DNA of 64,000 nt from Nitrosomonas sp. JL21 (GTDB lineage Bacteria; Pseudomonadota; Gammaproteobacteria; Burkholderiales; Nitrosomonadaceae), in the NCBI RefSeq assembly GCF_009833095.1, contig NZ_QRCB01000011.1, forward strand, positions 26,780 through 90,779, written 5' to 3'. Under the pieces are notes generated by a model. It was not told the DNA's origin. It made no database searches and saw nothing but the letters and a program-made list of their open reading frames with translations. How positions within the stretch are numbered: the first letter of the stretch is position 1; every line of letters starts with the position of its first letter. Shown here piece after piece: positions 26,665-35,140 of the stretch. Both the position numbers and the translations under genes were made by a program.

Positions 26665-28191
26665 ATGACATGGAAGCAAATTCAAATTACCTGTTGGACA
26701 GTATTTTTCATTATTGGGTGTTTCCTATGGAGTCCTCACCTCTTTGCTGCTGAAGCTGAAAAAACCCCGCCGGCTCAGAAAATTCCACCCGACCCATCGC
26801 AGAAATCGATCATCCTCCTGAACAATAACACCGCAGCTAATGGGACAAATGGTGCCAATGGTACAAACGGTGAGTCGTTCAGTGCGCAGGAAACGGTTGG
26901 GCATACCCGCTTCGACTTCGATCGGTTGACCGGATTGATGGAAAACCATAAAACGCCGCTTGCCGCACTGGCGCCGGATTGGCTCAATCTGGCGGTTGAG
27001 CATCGTACTCGTTATGACGTGTTCGACAATGGATTTACCCGGACTATTCCGGGTTTTAATGATCAGATCCACCAAAGAACGCGGTTTCTAATGGAAATTC
27101 AGAAAATCATCGATCCGCTGCGTTTTACCCTCGAAATCACCGATATCCGCGCGCCGCTCGCGAATTTCGGCCAAGATCATTCACCCGCATTTGCCAACCA
27201 CTTTGATTTCACGCAACTGCATCTTGATTTGATCACGAAAGATTTGTTGGGAACGGGTTATGCTGCAAAATTCGAAGTCGGGCGGCTGGTGATGGATTTC
27301 GGCGAAGCACGCTTGATCGGTGGTCATCGGTGGGGGCCATTTACGCCCACGTTTGATGGGATGCAATTAACCGTTGGCAATGACAAGGAAAAATGGGGGC
27401 TTCGGGTATTTGGCACCCGGCCCGTCAACCGGGAACCGACGCACCTGGATTGGAATACGCCGGAAACTTATTTTTCTGGCGCGCAAGTCACCAGCCGGCA
27501 TTTGCCCTGGGCAAATGTCGATGCCTATTTCTTTCAGTTGAATGAAGGAAATAAGCTCAGAAAACGAAATCTGTCGACGACAGGCTTCAGGTTATTTGCC
27601 AAGCCAACCGCAGGGAAAATGGATTATGAAATCGAATCGATGTATCAATTTGGCGATACTCAGGACACCAGTGTTTTCGCGCATCGGCATCATGGAGAAG
27701 TAGGCTATTCATTCAAGACGGCGATGCCTTTCCGGTTGATTTATCTGTTCGATTATTCTTCCGGCGACCGCGATCCAAATAAGAATTTCGATATTCTGTA
27801 CGCGAAACGCCGGGTCGAATATGGTCCCACCGGTATGTTCGGTCCATTTTTCCCATCCAATCTGTTTTCGCCTGTGGGCTTTCGTGCAACCTTCATCCCT
27901 ACGCCCACCGTCAGGCTGATGATGTCACATCGGGCCTATTGGCTGGCCAATAAACATGGCGCTTATGTCGGCAGCGGTTTGCAGGATCCGACGGGGCGCG
28001 CAGGCAGTTTCCTGGGTAATATGCTGGATGTCAGCATCGGTTGGGATCCGCAGTGGAGTTTCTTGAAACGCGTCAGCTTCGATATTGGCTATAGCCATAT
28101 CTTCAAGGGCGATTTCTTTGAAAAAGTGCCGCAAAGCCCGGGTATGGCCGATACCAATTATGGCTATACGATGGCAACCCTCAAATTCTAG
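26665..28191 (+). CDS. outer-membrane porin, alginate-export (AlgE-like) family
   Basis: Outer-membrane beta-barrel, 508 aa, with an N-terminal signal (ending HLFAAEAE). The domain from about residue 95 matches the alginate export family: WLNLAVEHRTRYDVFDN, HQRTRFLMEIQK, ARLIGGHRWGPFTPTFDGMQ, then the repeated strand pattern ending in NYGYTMATLKF with a C-terminal Phe. These channels pass anionic solutes such as alginate; no alginate genes are present, so another small anion is possible. Residues 59-69 form an unusual NGTNGANGTNG tract. AAAGGAG precedes the ATG. Separated from sbtB by a terminator, so probably transcribed on its own. Confidence 0.82.
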   Translation: MTWKQIQITCWTVFFIIGCFLWSPHLFAAEAEKTPPAQKIPPDPSQKSIILLNNNTAANGTNGANGTNGESFSAQETVGHTRFDFDRLTGLMENHKTPLAALAPDWLNLAVEHRTRYDVFDNGFTRTIPGFNDQIHQRTRFLMEIQKIIDPLRFTLEITDIRAPLANFGQDHSPAFANHFDFTQLHLDLITKDLLGTGYAAKFEVGRLVMDFGEARLIGGHRWGPFTPTFDGMQLTVGNDKEKWGLRVFGTRPVNREPTHLDWNTPETYFSGAQVTSRHLPWANVDAYFFQLNEGNKLRKRNLSTTGFRLFAKPTAGKMDYEIESMYQFGDTQDTSVFAHRHHGEVGYSFKTAMPFRLIYLFDYSSGDRDPNKNFDILYAKRRVEYGPTGMFGPFFPSNLFSPVGFRATFIPTPTVRLMMSHRAYWLANKHGAYVGSGLQDPTGRAGSFLGNMLDVSIGWDPQWSFLKRVSFDIGYSHIFKGDFFEKVPQSPGMADTNYGYTMATLKF

Positions 28192-28275
28192 CTGTGCATG
28201 TTCTCGCCATACTGAAGAATCGATCAGATGAACTTAGCGCATGATCCATGGCGAGTGATGTATGTCTTAATGCCT

Positions 28276-28301
28276 ATGAGCATCGATAGGTTGATGCTCA
28301 T
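28276..28301. terminator. possible bidirectional hairpin between convergent genes
   Basis: Perfect 9-base inverted repeat ATGAGCATC-N8-GATGCTCAT between the convergent porin and photolyase genes. No T-run follows on either strand, so termination is uncertain. Confidence 0.3.
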
Positions 28302-29602
28302 CAACCGACCGCTTGCCGGTATGCTTTCAGGCAACGCTCGCGGGCATAGGCATGATCAATGATGGGAGCCGCATAAGTGAGGCTGTTCCACTCAGTGATC
28401 CAGGTATGGATGTAATGCAAATTCTTGTCGAATTTCTGAACCTGCACGGTTGGATTGAAAATTCTGAAATAGGGCGCAGCGTCGACACCGCAACCGGCCG
28501 CCCATTGCCAATTGCCGACGTTGCTAGCCATGTCGTAGTCCAATAACTTCTTGGCAAAATACGCTTCTCCCCAACGCCAATCGATCAACAAATGCTTGCA
28601 TAAGAAGCTGGCTGTGACCATGCGTACCCGGTTGTGCATCCAACCGGTCGCATTGAGTTGGCGCATACCGGCGTCAACTAACGGATATCCCGTCGTTCCC
28701 TCGCACCAGCGCTGGAATTCGGCTTCATTGTTGCGCCACTGGATATCATCATAGCGCGGCTTGAAACTGCTGTGCCGGGTATGCGGAAAATGCCATAGAA
28801 TCTGACTGAAAAAATCCCGCCAGATCAGTTCATTGCAGAAGATATCGCTATGCTCGAATGCCAGCCGGGCGATGTGCCGGATACTGACGGTGCCAAAACG
28901 CAGATGCGGACTTAGCAAGGATGTGCCTGACAGTGCCGGGAAATCCCGTTGTTGCGCATAGTCTTGCAACAATTGCGGATTCAATTGAAAAGCCGGCGTC
29001 GTGATCGACGAACGGACAAAGCCCAGGCCGGATAAGGCAAGATTCGGAAAATCCAGGTCCTTGACCAGATTTGCAAGCTTGGACAAGGTCTGGTAAGGGG
29101 TGCAGGTCGCTGGGTTCTGCATGGTTTTCCATTTACGCATGTAAGGGGTGAACACCATGTAGGGACGGCCATCCTCCTTGGTGATCTCGGCCTTTTCCGA
29201 TACGACATGGTCTTTATAGGTATTGAATGGCACTGATCGCGCGTGCAGCCAGCGCCGCACCTCTTCATCCCGGGCTTGTGCATCGGGTTCGTAGTCATGG
29301 TTTGCATACACCGCCCGAACGGGAAATTGCTGCAGGAGCTGTTTAAAAATATCCAGTGGCTTACCCTGATAGAGAGCAATTGAACTGCCATGGTGTTTTT
29401 CGAGTGTGGCGCGCAATTTCTGCAGTTGGTCGTGAATGAAAGTGACGCGCGCATCGTCCGGGGGCAAACCGGTCAAAATCGCCGGATCGAAAATGAAAAT
29501 GGGCAGAACCGACGAGCCAGACGCCAGCGCATGGGAAAGCCCCGCATTGTCCTCCAGGCGCAGGTCGCGCCGGAACCAGAAAATCGCAAGCGGTGCAGTC
29601 AT
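28301..29602 (-). CDS. phrB: deoxyribodipyrimidine photolyase (cryptochrome/photolyase family)
   Basis: Light-driven repair of cyclobutane pyrimidine dimers, 433 aa from this start. N-terminal antenna domain starts IFWFRRDLRLEDNAGL; the FAD-binding domain holds GTSLLSPHLRFGTVSIRH, FCNELIWRDFFSQILWHFP, TGYPLVDAGMRQLNATGWMH and NWQWAAGCGVDAAPYFRIFN. The start was set at MTAPLAIFWFRRD; an ATG 13 codons upstream would overlap the broken SDR gene by 14 bases. Neither has a strong ribosome-binding site. Confidence 0.95.
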   Translation of the reverse strand: MTAPLAIFWFRRDLRLEDNAGLSHALASGSSVLPIFIFDPAILTGLPPDDARVTFIHDQLQKLRATLEKHHGSSIALYQGKPLDIFKQLLQQFPVRAVYANHDYEPDAQARDEEVRRWLHARSVPFNTYKDHVVSEKAEITKEDGRPYMVFTPYMRKWKTMQNPATCTPYQTLSKLANLVKDLDFPNLALSGLGFVRSSITTPAFQLNPQLLQDYAQQRDFPALSGTSLLSPHLRFGTVSIRHIARLAFEHSDIFCNELIWRDFFSQILWHFPHTRHSSFKPRYDDIQWRNNEAEFQRWCEGTTGYPLVDAGMRQLNATGWMHNRVRMVTASFLCKHLLIDWRWGEAYFAKKLLDYDMASNVGNWQWAAGCGVDAAPYFRIFNPTVQVQKFDKNLHYIHTWITEWNSLTYAAPIIDHAYARERCLKAYRQAVG

Positions 29603-29627
29603 GGTGCTGAATGAATGCGGATGCGGA

Positions 29628-29971
29628 TCATGACTTTGCAACGATATCCTGCAATGCGGCGCTGAGATGCGGAAAGGTAAACTGGAATTTCAATTCCTCA
29701 ATCAATCGTTTTGGCGCGATGTGATAACTATTTAACGCCAGAGCCGCTGCTTCTCCCAATGCCAATTTCAGCATCATCGCGGGAACCGGAAGCAGGGCAG
29801 GGCGATGGAGTGCTTCGCCAAGCGCCGCGGTAAATTCCCGGTAGCGCACAGGATGTGGCGCGCGCGAGCGCCGTTGCGGCTGAGTACCTTGATGGCATGA
29901 TGGTCGTGCTGCAGATGATGCAGCAGATGCCGCCCGATGAATCTCGTCGCTCCAGTGATGAGGATGTTCAT
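29628..29971 (-). pseudogene. TIGR01777-type SDR/epimerase gene with large internal deletion
   Basis: The first 37 codons (MNILITGATRFIGRHLLHHL, then KVLSRNGARA) are the Rossmann start of a YfcH/TIGR01777-type nucleotide-sugar epimerase-like protein. The last 77 or so codons, in another frame, are its end: APHPVRYREFTAALGEALHR, LLPVPAMMLKLALGEAA and PHLSAALQDIVAKS. Intact members are about 300 aa, so roughly 190 codons are gone, with the junction in a GCGCGC run near 29860-29870 that also changes frame. The gene cannot make the full protein. Confidence 0.8.
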
Positions 29972-30174
29972 GATCGCCTAATCATAAGCTGTAAGAAGTA
30001 TCTGCAGAATACGCAAATTCGTGGATTTTTCCAGAGTTGCCGCAAAGCCATGAGCAACGGTTGCTCGCAGGCTGAAAATGATTGCCTGTGATTCCCTTGT
30101 GAATTGCATCTGCTATGAGTATTTTTGTGGTCGATCGTTGAATTGCATGGGTAAGACCGCGCCGGGTTGACGTT

Positions 30175-31383
30175 TTATCCGTTCAGTAGACGCTTTCCAT
30201 GGCCTTGCGCCAAATAAGCTTCCGATTGCATTTCCGTCAAGCGCGAAATCGTGCGTTCAAATTCAAACTGCACGTCTCCGCCGGCATACAGTGATTGAAG
30301 CGGCACGGTGGCCGAGCAGAGGAATTTGACGTGATATTCGTAAAAGGCATCGATCAGGTTGATGAAGCGCCTGGCTTCATCGTTGTTGTCGTGATTGAAC
30401 TGCGGAATGGCTACCATGATCACGGTGTGATAAGTTCGGGCAATGGCGAGATAATCAGCGCTTCCCAGCGGATTTGCGCACAGCCGTTTGAACGAAAACA
30501 CCGCGACGCCGCGCGCGGCCTTGGGCACGAATAGCGTGCGGCCGTGGACGTGTAATTCTTCGCTCGGCACTTTAGCGCGGTCGGCGATGCTGCGATCCGT
30601 CAGGCGGAAAAAGGTCGCGGACAATTGTGCAGTGGTTTCTTCATTCACCGGAAAATAATAGGTTTGCGCGCCTCGCAGACGGTTATAGCGATAATCGACC
30701 GGCCCTTGCAGCGGGATAATCTCCAACCGCTGCTTGATCTGCTCGATGAAAGGCAGAAAACGGTGCCGGTTCAGGCCGTGTTCGTAGAGAGCATCCGGCG
30801 GACGGTTGGACGTCGCCACCAGGATCACGCCGAGCGCGAATAATTCGTTGAAGAGCCTGGTGAGTACCATCGCATCGGCAATATCCGTAACCTGCAATTC
30901 GTCGAAACATAACAACGTCGTTTGCTTGCTGATCTGTTTCGCAATGATCGGAATGGGATCATCGCCGTGCGCACCATTACCACGTTGCTCACGCTGCAGT
31001 GCGGCAGTGTCGTGCCAGTCCTTGAGCCGGGCATGGATGTCCAGCATGAATTCATGAAAATGAATGCGCTGCTTGGCAGCTATCGGAGCAACCGAATAAA
31101 ACAAATCCATCAGCATGGATTTGCCGCGACCTACACCGCCATATAAATAAACGCCTTTAGGGACATTGGCTTGGCTGCCTGACGAACGAACAAGCACCGA
31201 AGCCCATCGGGATATCAAACCTCGTTCTCTGTTGCCGGATGGCGTGTAATCGATCAATTCTCGATGCAGCCGTTCCAGCGCGGCGACAGCGCGGGCCTGG
31301 TCAGCGTCAGTGGTGAGCTCCCCCGCCTCGATCAATGCGTGGTATTCAGCGTCCGGATTCGACATCTGCACAGGTTGGTTCAT
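30175..31383 (-). CDS. zapE: ZapE/AFG1-type ATPase (cell division)
   Basis: Cytoplasmic P-loop ATPase of 402 aa in the AFG1/ZapE family. ZapE associates with the Z-ring and modulates FtsZ, especially under stress. Walker A is GGVGRGKSMLMDLF (about 81-94), Walker B LLCFDELQVTDIADA (about 158-172), followed by the sensor text VATSNRPPDALYEHGLNR. C-terminal RFINLIDAFYEYHVKFLCSA is family-specific. It is the last gene of a same-strand run xth-ampG-zapE: it starts 7 bases after the permease stop. Confidence 0.93.
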   Translation of the reverse strand: MNQPVQMSNPDAEYHALIEAGELTTDADQARAVAALERLHRELIDYTPSGNRERGLISRWASVLVRSSGSQANVPKGVYLYGGVGRGKSMLMDLFYSVAPIAAKQRIHFHEFMLDIHARLKDWHDTAALQREQRGNGAHGDDPIPIIAKQISKQTTLLCFDELQVTDIADAMVLTRLFNELFALGVILVATSNRPPDALYEHGLNRHRFLPFIEQIKQRLEIIPLQGPVDYRYNRLRGAQTYYFPVNEETTAQLSATFFRLTDRSIADRAKVPSEELHVHGRTLFVPKAARGVAVFSFKRLCANPLGSADYLAIARTYHTVIMVAIPQFNHDNNDEARRFINLIDAFYEYHVKFLCSATVPLQSLYAGGDVQFEFERTISRLTEMQSEAYLAQGHGKRLLNG

Positions 31384-31389
31384 GCGCGA

Positions 31390-32775
31390 TCATCGTTTCT
31401 CATCGGGTGATCTGTCAAAACTTGCTTGACCGGCCAGCCGCACCAATACCAGCACCGGCAATCCCAGCAACGCCGTGGTAATGAAAAAATTTTCGTAGCC
31501 ATACGCATCGACGAATTGACCGCTGAAGCCGGCGATGAATTTGGGCAGCAGCAGCATAACCGAGCTGAATAACGCATACTGGGTGGCGGAATACGCGGAA
31601 TTGGTCAAGCCGGACAGATAAGCGATGAATGCGCTCGAGGCAATGCCAGCCGACAGGTTGTCGGCGGAAATGGTGAATATCAGTCCACTGACATCATGAC
31701 CGCGGCCCGCCAGCCACACGAATAGCAAATTGGTCGTCGCCGATAATACCGCGCCGAGAAATAATGTGCGCATGATGCCGATTTTCAGCGTCAATACGCC
31801 GCCGAGGGCGGCACCGGCAATCGTCATGATGACGCCATAGACTTTTGAGATGGTGGCGACTTCGTCCTTGCTGTAACCCATGTCGACATAAAAAGGATTG
31901 CTCATCACGCCCATGACGACATCGGAGATGCGATAGAGCGCAATCAGCCCCAGAATCAGCAGTGCATGTCTGCCATGGCGCAAAATGAAATCCCGGAAAG
32001 GCGCGATCAGCGCGCCATATAGCCAGATCAACAAGTTTTTGATGCGCGGATGAAGGTCCCACGTCGCAATTGCTTGTTGCGCGATCGATTCATTGTCGGC
32101 GATTAAGTGGCGGTAGGGGACATCCGGTTCGCGGATGATTAGCGTCGTGATGATGCCCACAGCCATGCTACCAGCCATCACAAGATAGGCGAAACGCCAC
32201 GGCAGATGTTCATAAGTGGCGGCCGAGGCATCAATGGCAGCAGCTATCCACAACACCCCGGCGGAGGCGAGGATCATCGCGATACGGTAACCAGCTTGAT
32301 ACGTGGCGGCCATCGCACCTTGCAATTCTACTGCGACCGCCTCGATGCGGTAAGCATCCAGCGCGATGTCCTGCGTGGCGGAAGCAAAAGCCACTGCAAG
32401 CGCGAAAAATACCAATTGCGCCAGATCCAAAACCGGATCCGTTAATGCCATCCCGACCAGTGCGGCGGCGATGATCATCTGCGATAAAAAAAGCCAGGCG
32501 CGGCGACGTCCCAACCAATCTGTCAGAAGCGGTAGCGGCAACCGGTCGACCAACGGCGACCAGAGCCATTTGATACTGTAAGCCAAGCCAATCCAACTGA
32601 GATGACCGATGGTCGTGCGGTCGATTCCTGCTTCACGCAACCAGAACGACAGCGTTCCCAAAATCAGCAGCAATGGCAATCCGGCAGAAAATCCGAGCGA
32701 TAACATGCCCAGGACGCGCGGATGGGTGTAGATGCGCATCGCGTGAATCCAACTGAGCAAGCGGGGGGATGTCAT
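31390..32775 (-). CDS. ampG: AmpG-like MFS permease (muropeptide importer)
   Basis: Major facilitator protein of 461 aa with 12 predicted helices. The N-terminal stretch GFSAGLPLLLILGTLSFWLR followed by AGIDRTTIGHLSWIGLAYSI and KWLWSPLVDRLPLP is the AmpG signature. AmpG imports GlcNAc-anhydroMurNAc peptides for cell-wall recycling. The start overlaps the xth stop by four bases, and the stop is 6 bases from zapE, so all three are probably one transcript. No ampD or nagZ is close by. Confidence 0.87.
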   Translation of the reverse strand: MTSPRLLSWIHAMRIYTHPRVLGMLSLGFSAGLPLLLILGTLSFWLREAGIDRTTIGHLSWIGLAYSIKWLWSPLVDRLPLPLLTDWLGRRRAWLFLSQMIIAAALVGMALTDPVLDLAQLVFFALAVAFASATQDIALDAYRIEAVAVELQGAMAATYQAGYRIAMILASAGVLWIAAAIDASAATYEHLPWRFAYLVMAGSMAVGIITTLIIREPDVPYRHLIADNESIAQQAIATWDLHPRIKNLLIWLYGALIAPFRDFILRHGRHALLILGLIALYRISDVVMGVMSNPFYVDMGYSKDEVATISKVYGVIMTIAGAALGGVLTLKIGIMRTLFLGAVLSATTNLLFVWLAGRGHDVSGLIFTISADNLSAGIASSAFIAYLSGLTNSAYSATQYALFSSVMLLLPKFIAGFSGQFVDAYGYENFFITTALLGLPVLVLVRLAGQASFDRSPDEKR

Positions 32776-33545
32776 AACGGATAATCGTAATTGATCAGCA
32801 ATGGCGCATGATCGGAGAAACGTTCGGCTTTATAAATCGAGGCGCTAAGTGCTGAATTTGCAATGATCGGCGTGGCCAGTTGATAATCGATCCGCCAGCC
32901 GACATTTTTTGCCCAGGCCTGGCCACGATTCGACCACCACGTGTATTGATCGGGCTCGGAATTCAATTGCCGGAATACATCGATAAAACCGATATCATCG
33001 AACACCGCTGAAAGCCAGGCGCGTTCTTCCGGCAGGAAGCCAGAATTCTTCTGGTTGGAACGCCAGTTTTTCAGATCGATTTCCTTGTGTGCGATATTCC
33101 AATCTCCGCATAAAATGATTTCCCGGCCGCTGGCTATCAGGTTTTTCAGAATGGGATAGAATTTTTCCATGAAAAAGAACTTGGCGATTTGACGGTGCTC
33201 GCCGCTGGATCCGGAGGGCAAGTAAAGGGAAATAATGCTCAGGTTGCCGAAATCCGCTTGAATGAAGCGGCCTTCAGCATCGATTTCCGGAATGCCGATG
33301 CCTTCGATGATCTTGTCGGGCTCTTTGCGCGAGTACAGGCCGACGCCGCTGTAGCCTTTTTGCACCGCGCAGTGGAAATATCCCTGGAAGTGATCGGGCT
33401 TCAGCATATCGGCGGAAAAGTCGCACAGTTGGGCTTTTAATTCCTGTACACAGACAATGTCGGCCGATTGCGCTGCCAGCCACGCAAAAAAGCCTTTTTT
33501 AGCGGCGGCGCGAATGCCATTCAGGTTAAGCGTTATAATTTGCAT
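32772..33545 (-). CDS. xth: exodeoxyribonuclease III
   Basis: AP endonuclease / 3'-5' exonuclease of the EEP family, 257 aa, acting in base excision repair. Motifs in order: NLNGIRAAAKKGFFAWL (7-23), VQELKAQ with the metal-binding Glu, LYLPSGSSG, GDWNIAHKEIDLKNW, GWRIDYQLATP and the C-terminal SDHAPLLI with the catalytic His. The start codon lies 20 bases from the divergent pyrE start, so promoters must overlap or lie in the neighbouring coding sequences. Confidence 0.95.
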   Translation of the reverse strand: MQIITLNLNGIRAAAKKGFFAWLAAQSADIVCVQELKAQLCDFSADMLKPDHFQGYFHCAVQKGYSGVGLYSRKEPDKIIEGIGIPEIDAEGRFIQADFGNLSIISLYLPSGSSGEHRQIAKFFFMEKFYPILKNLIASGREIILCGDWNIAHKEIDLKNWRSNQKNSGFLPEERAWLSAVFDDIGFIDVFRQLNSEPDQYTWWSNRGQAWAKNVGWRIDYQLATPIIANSALSASIYKAERFSDHAPLLINYDYPL

Positions 33546-33565
33546 ATTTTTTAGGATAGATCACA

Positions 33566-34210
33566 GTGGTGTCCGATTTTCGACAAGCTTTCATTCAATT
33601 CGCCATCGAGCGCCAGGTATTGTGCTTTGGCGAATTCAAAACCAAAGCGGGGCGCATGTCGCCGTATTTCTTCAACGCGGGTCTGTTCAATGATGGCGAT
33701 TCATTGCGTAGACTCGGTCAATTTTACGCCAAAGCCATCATTGCTGCAGGGCTTCAATTCGATATGCTATTTGGCCCTGCGTATAAGGGTATTCCGTTGG
33801 TCAGCGCGATCGCGATTGCGTTGGCAGAGATGGAACAGAACTTTCCTTTCAGTTTCAACCGCAAGGAAGCGAAGGATCATGGCGAAGGCGGCGTGCTGGT
33901 GGGGGCACTGATGCAGGGGCGGGTGCTGATCGTCGATGACGTCATTTCTGCCGGCACTTCAGTGCGAGAATCGGTCGATTTGATCAGATCTGCAGGTGCA
34001 ACGCCGGGTGGGGTCGTGATCGCAGTCGATCGCATGGAGCGGGGCAGTGGTCAGCTATCGGCCGTACAGGAAGTGCAGCAGGTTCACGGCATGACTGTCA
34101 CTTCGATCATCAACTTGAATGACCTGGTCGAGTATTTGCATAGTCATCCGGAGCATGTGCAGCATCTGCATGCAGTGCAGCGGTATCGCGAACAGTATGG
34201 GGTAAGTTGA
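33566..34210 (+). CDS. pyrE: orotate phosphoribosyltransferase
   Basis: Converts orotate and PRPP to OMP in pyrimidine synthesis; dimeric cytoplasmic enzyme, 214 aa. Marks: FGEFKTKAGRMSPYFFNAG (substrate side), LFGPAYKGIPL, FNRKEAKDHGEGG (mobile catalytic loop) and the PRPP-binding VLIVDDVISAGTSVRES. It starts with GTG (a second GTG follows directly), with AGGAT eight bases upstream. Confidence 0.96.
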   Translation: MVSDFRQAFIQFAIERQVLCFGEFKTKAGRMSPYFFNAGLFNDGDSLRRLGQFYAKAIIAAGLQFDMLFGPAYKGIPLVSAIAIALAEMEQNFPFSFNRKEAKDHGEGGVLVGALMQGRVLIVDDVISAGTSVRESVDLIRSAGATPGGVVIAVDRMERGSGQLSAVQEVQQVHGMTVTSIINLNDLVEYLHSHPEHVQHLHAVQRYREQYGVS

Positions 34211-34300
34211 GCAAACCCCGGTTGACAGGTGCCGCAACCACAACTCAGTCAGCAGTCAGTCTGGAGAGCCTTGCGTGCAATTTCGATGTCAGGGTCTGTA

Positions 34301-34498
34301 TCAATGAACGCATGCGCAAACTCGATCCACAATGGGAGCCAGTTCGAAGCGGTAGTTCGGTGGAATTTCCGTGACCCGCAGCACTGCGCGGTGTGTGGTG
34401 CCATTGGATTTGATCAGAACTTCCGGCAGATGTAGGCGATCCAGTTCGAACCACCTTTGTCGGCAGCTGTTAGGCAGAGAAAACGCCGTCCCGTCCGA
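34301..34498 (-). pseudogene. possible decayed gene fragment
   Basis: A 65-codon frame open between two stops with no start codon. It reads WFELDRLHLPEVLIKS, then AVLRVTEIPPNYRFELAPIV and DRVCACVH, with a balanced, protein-like composition. It lies downstream of the DUF882 gene on the same strand. I do not recognise the family. It may be a relic or chance. Confidence 0.2.
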
Positions 34499-35101
34499 TT
34501 AACCGCCCCAGAAGCGGAAGTTTCCGGTGTCCAGATGAACGAAATTCGAAGCCGGATAATAGCCCACTCCGCCTGCTTGCAATGACATGGCTACAGAACG
34601 CAGGTCGGATAGTCTACGTCCCGGCAAGCGGATGTCGATGGCTTTTCCGTGAGTATGCAGGCTGTTTTTGGCTACGCCGCCGCTTTGAGCGGCTAATTGA
34701 GCGTTGGTGGCAGGGGAGCGGTAGGCAGAAATGACGTGAAATTCGTGCTTGCTGCCCAGTTTGCTCTGCATGATGTACAGGATGTCAAATAAATCGGTAT
34801 CGATTGCACATCGATCGCCAGTGCGGTGATCGCGCAGCACGTTGTTGATTTCCCGCAATGCACCGGAGATGTAGCGGCCATTCGCCCAATAAACTTGCCG
34901 GATTCGTTCACCGGTATGCAAGTTGAGGAAGCTGAGTTTCTTTTCGAAGGGACGTTTGGGGATGGCGGCGTGGGCGGATACTGCGAGGGGGAGCGTCAAT
35001 AGGGTACAAGCGCTTAGTCCGGTTTTTAAGAATCGTCGTCGGCTATGCGCCGGCTCTGTGTTGGAAGGGTGCGTTGAATTCATCAACTTGTGTATCAGCA
35101 T
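34499..35101 (-). CDS. Tat-exported DUF882 / M15-type peptidoglycan peptidase
   Basis: Periplasmic YcbK-type protein of 200 aa. The N-terminus has a twin-arginine motif (SRRRFLKTGLS) before a hydrophobic stretch and AHA cleavage site. The catalytic fold matches the DUF882/peptidase M15 family: ISAYRSPATNAQLAAQSGG, the zinc ligands in HTHGKAIDIRLPG and the terminal FVHLDTGNFRFWGG. The family is linked to peptide cross-link cleavage (MepK-like). AGGAG lies ten bases before the ATG. It directly follows an L,D-transpeptidase gene on the same strand with 39 bases between them, the same pairing as ycbB-ycbK in E. coli. Confidence 0.92.
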   Translation of the reverse strand: MLIHKLMNSTHPSNTEPAHSRRRFLKTGLSACTLLTLPLAVSAHAAIPKRPFEKKLSFLNLHTGERIRQVYWANGRYISGALREINNVLRDHRTGDRCAIDTDLFDILYIMQSKLGSKHEFHVISAYRSPATNAQLAAQSGGVAKNSLHTHGKAIDIRLPGRRLSDLRSVAMSLQAGGVGYYPASNFVHLDTGNFRFWGG

Positions 35102-35140
35102 CGTCGATTTTCTCCTGAAAATTTTGTGAGCAGGTTGCGA

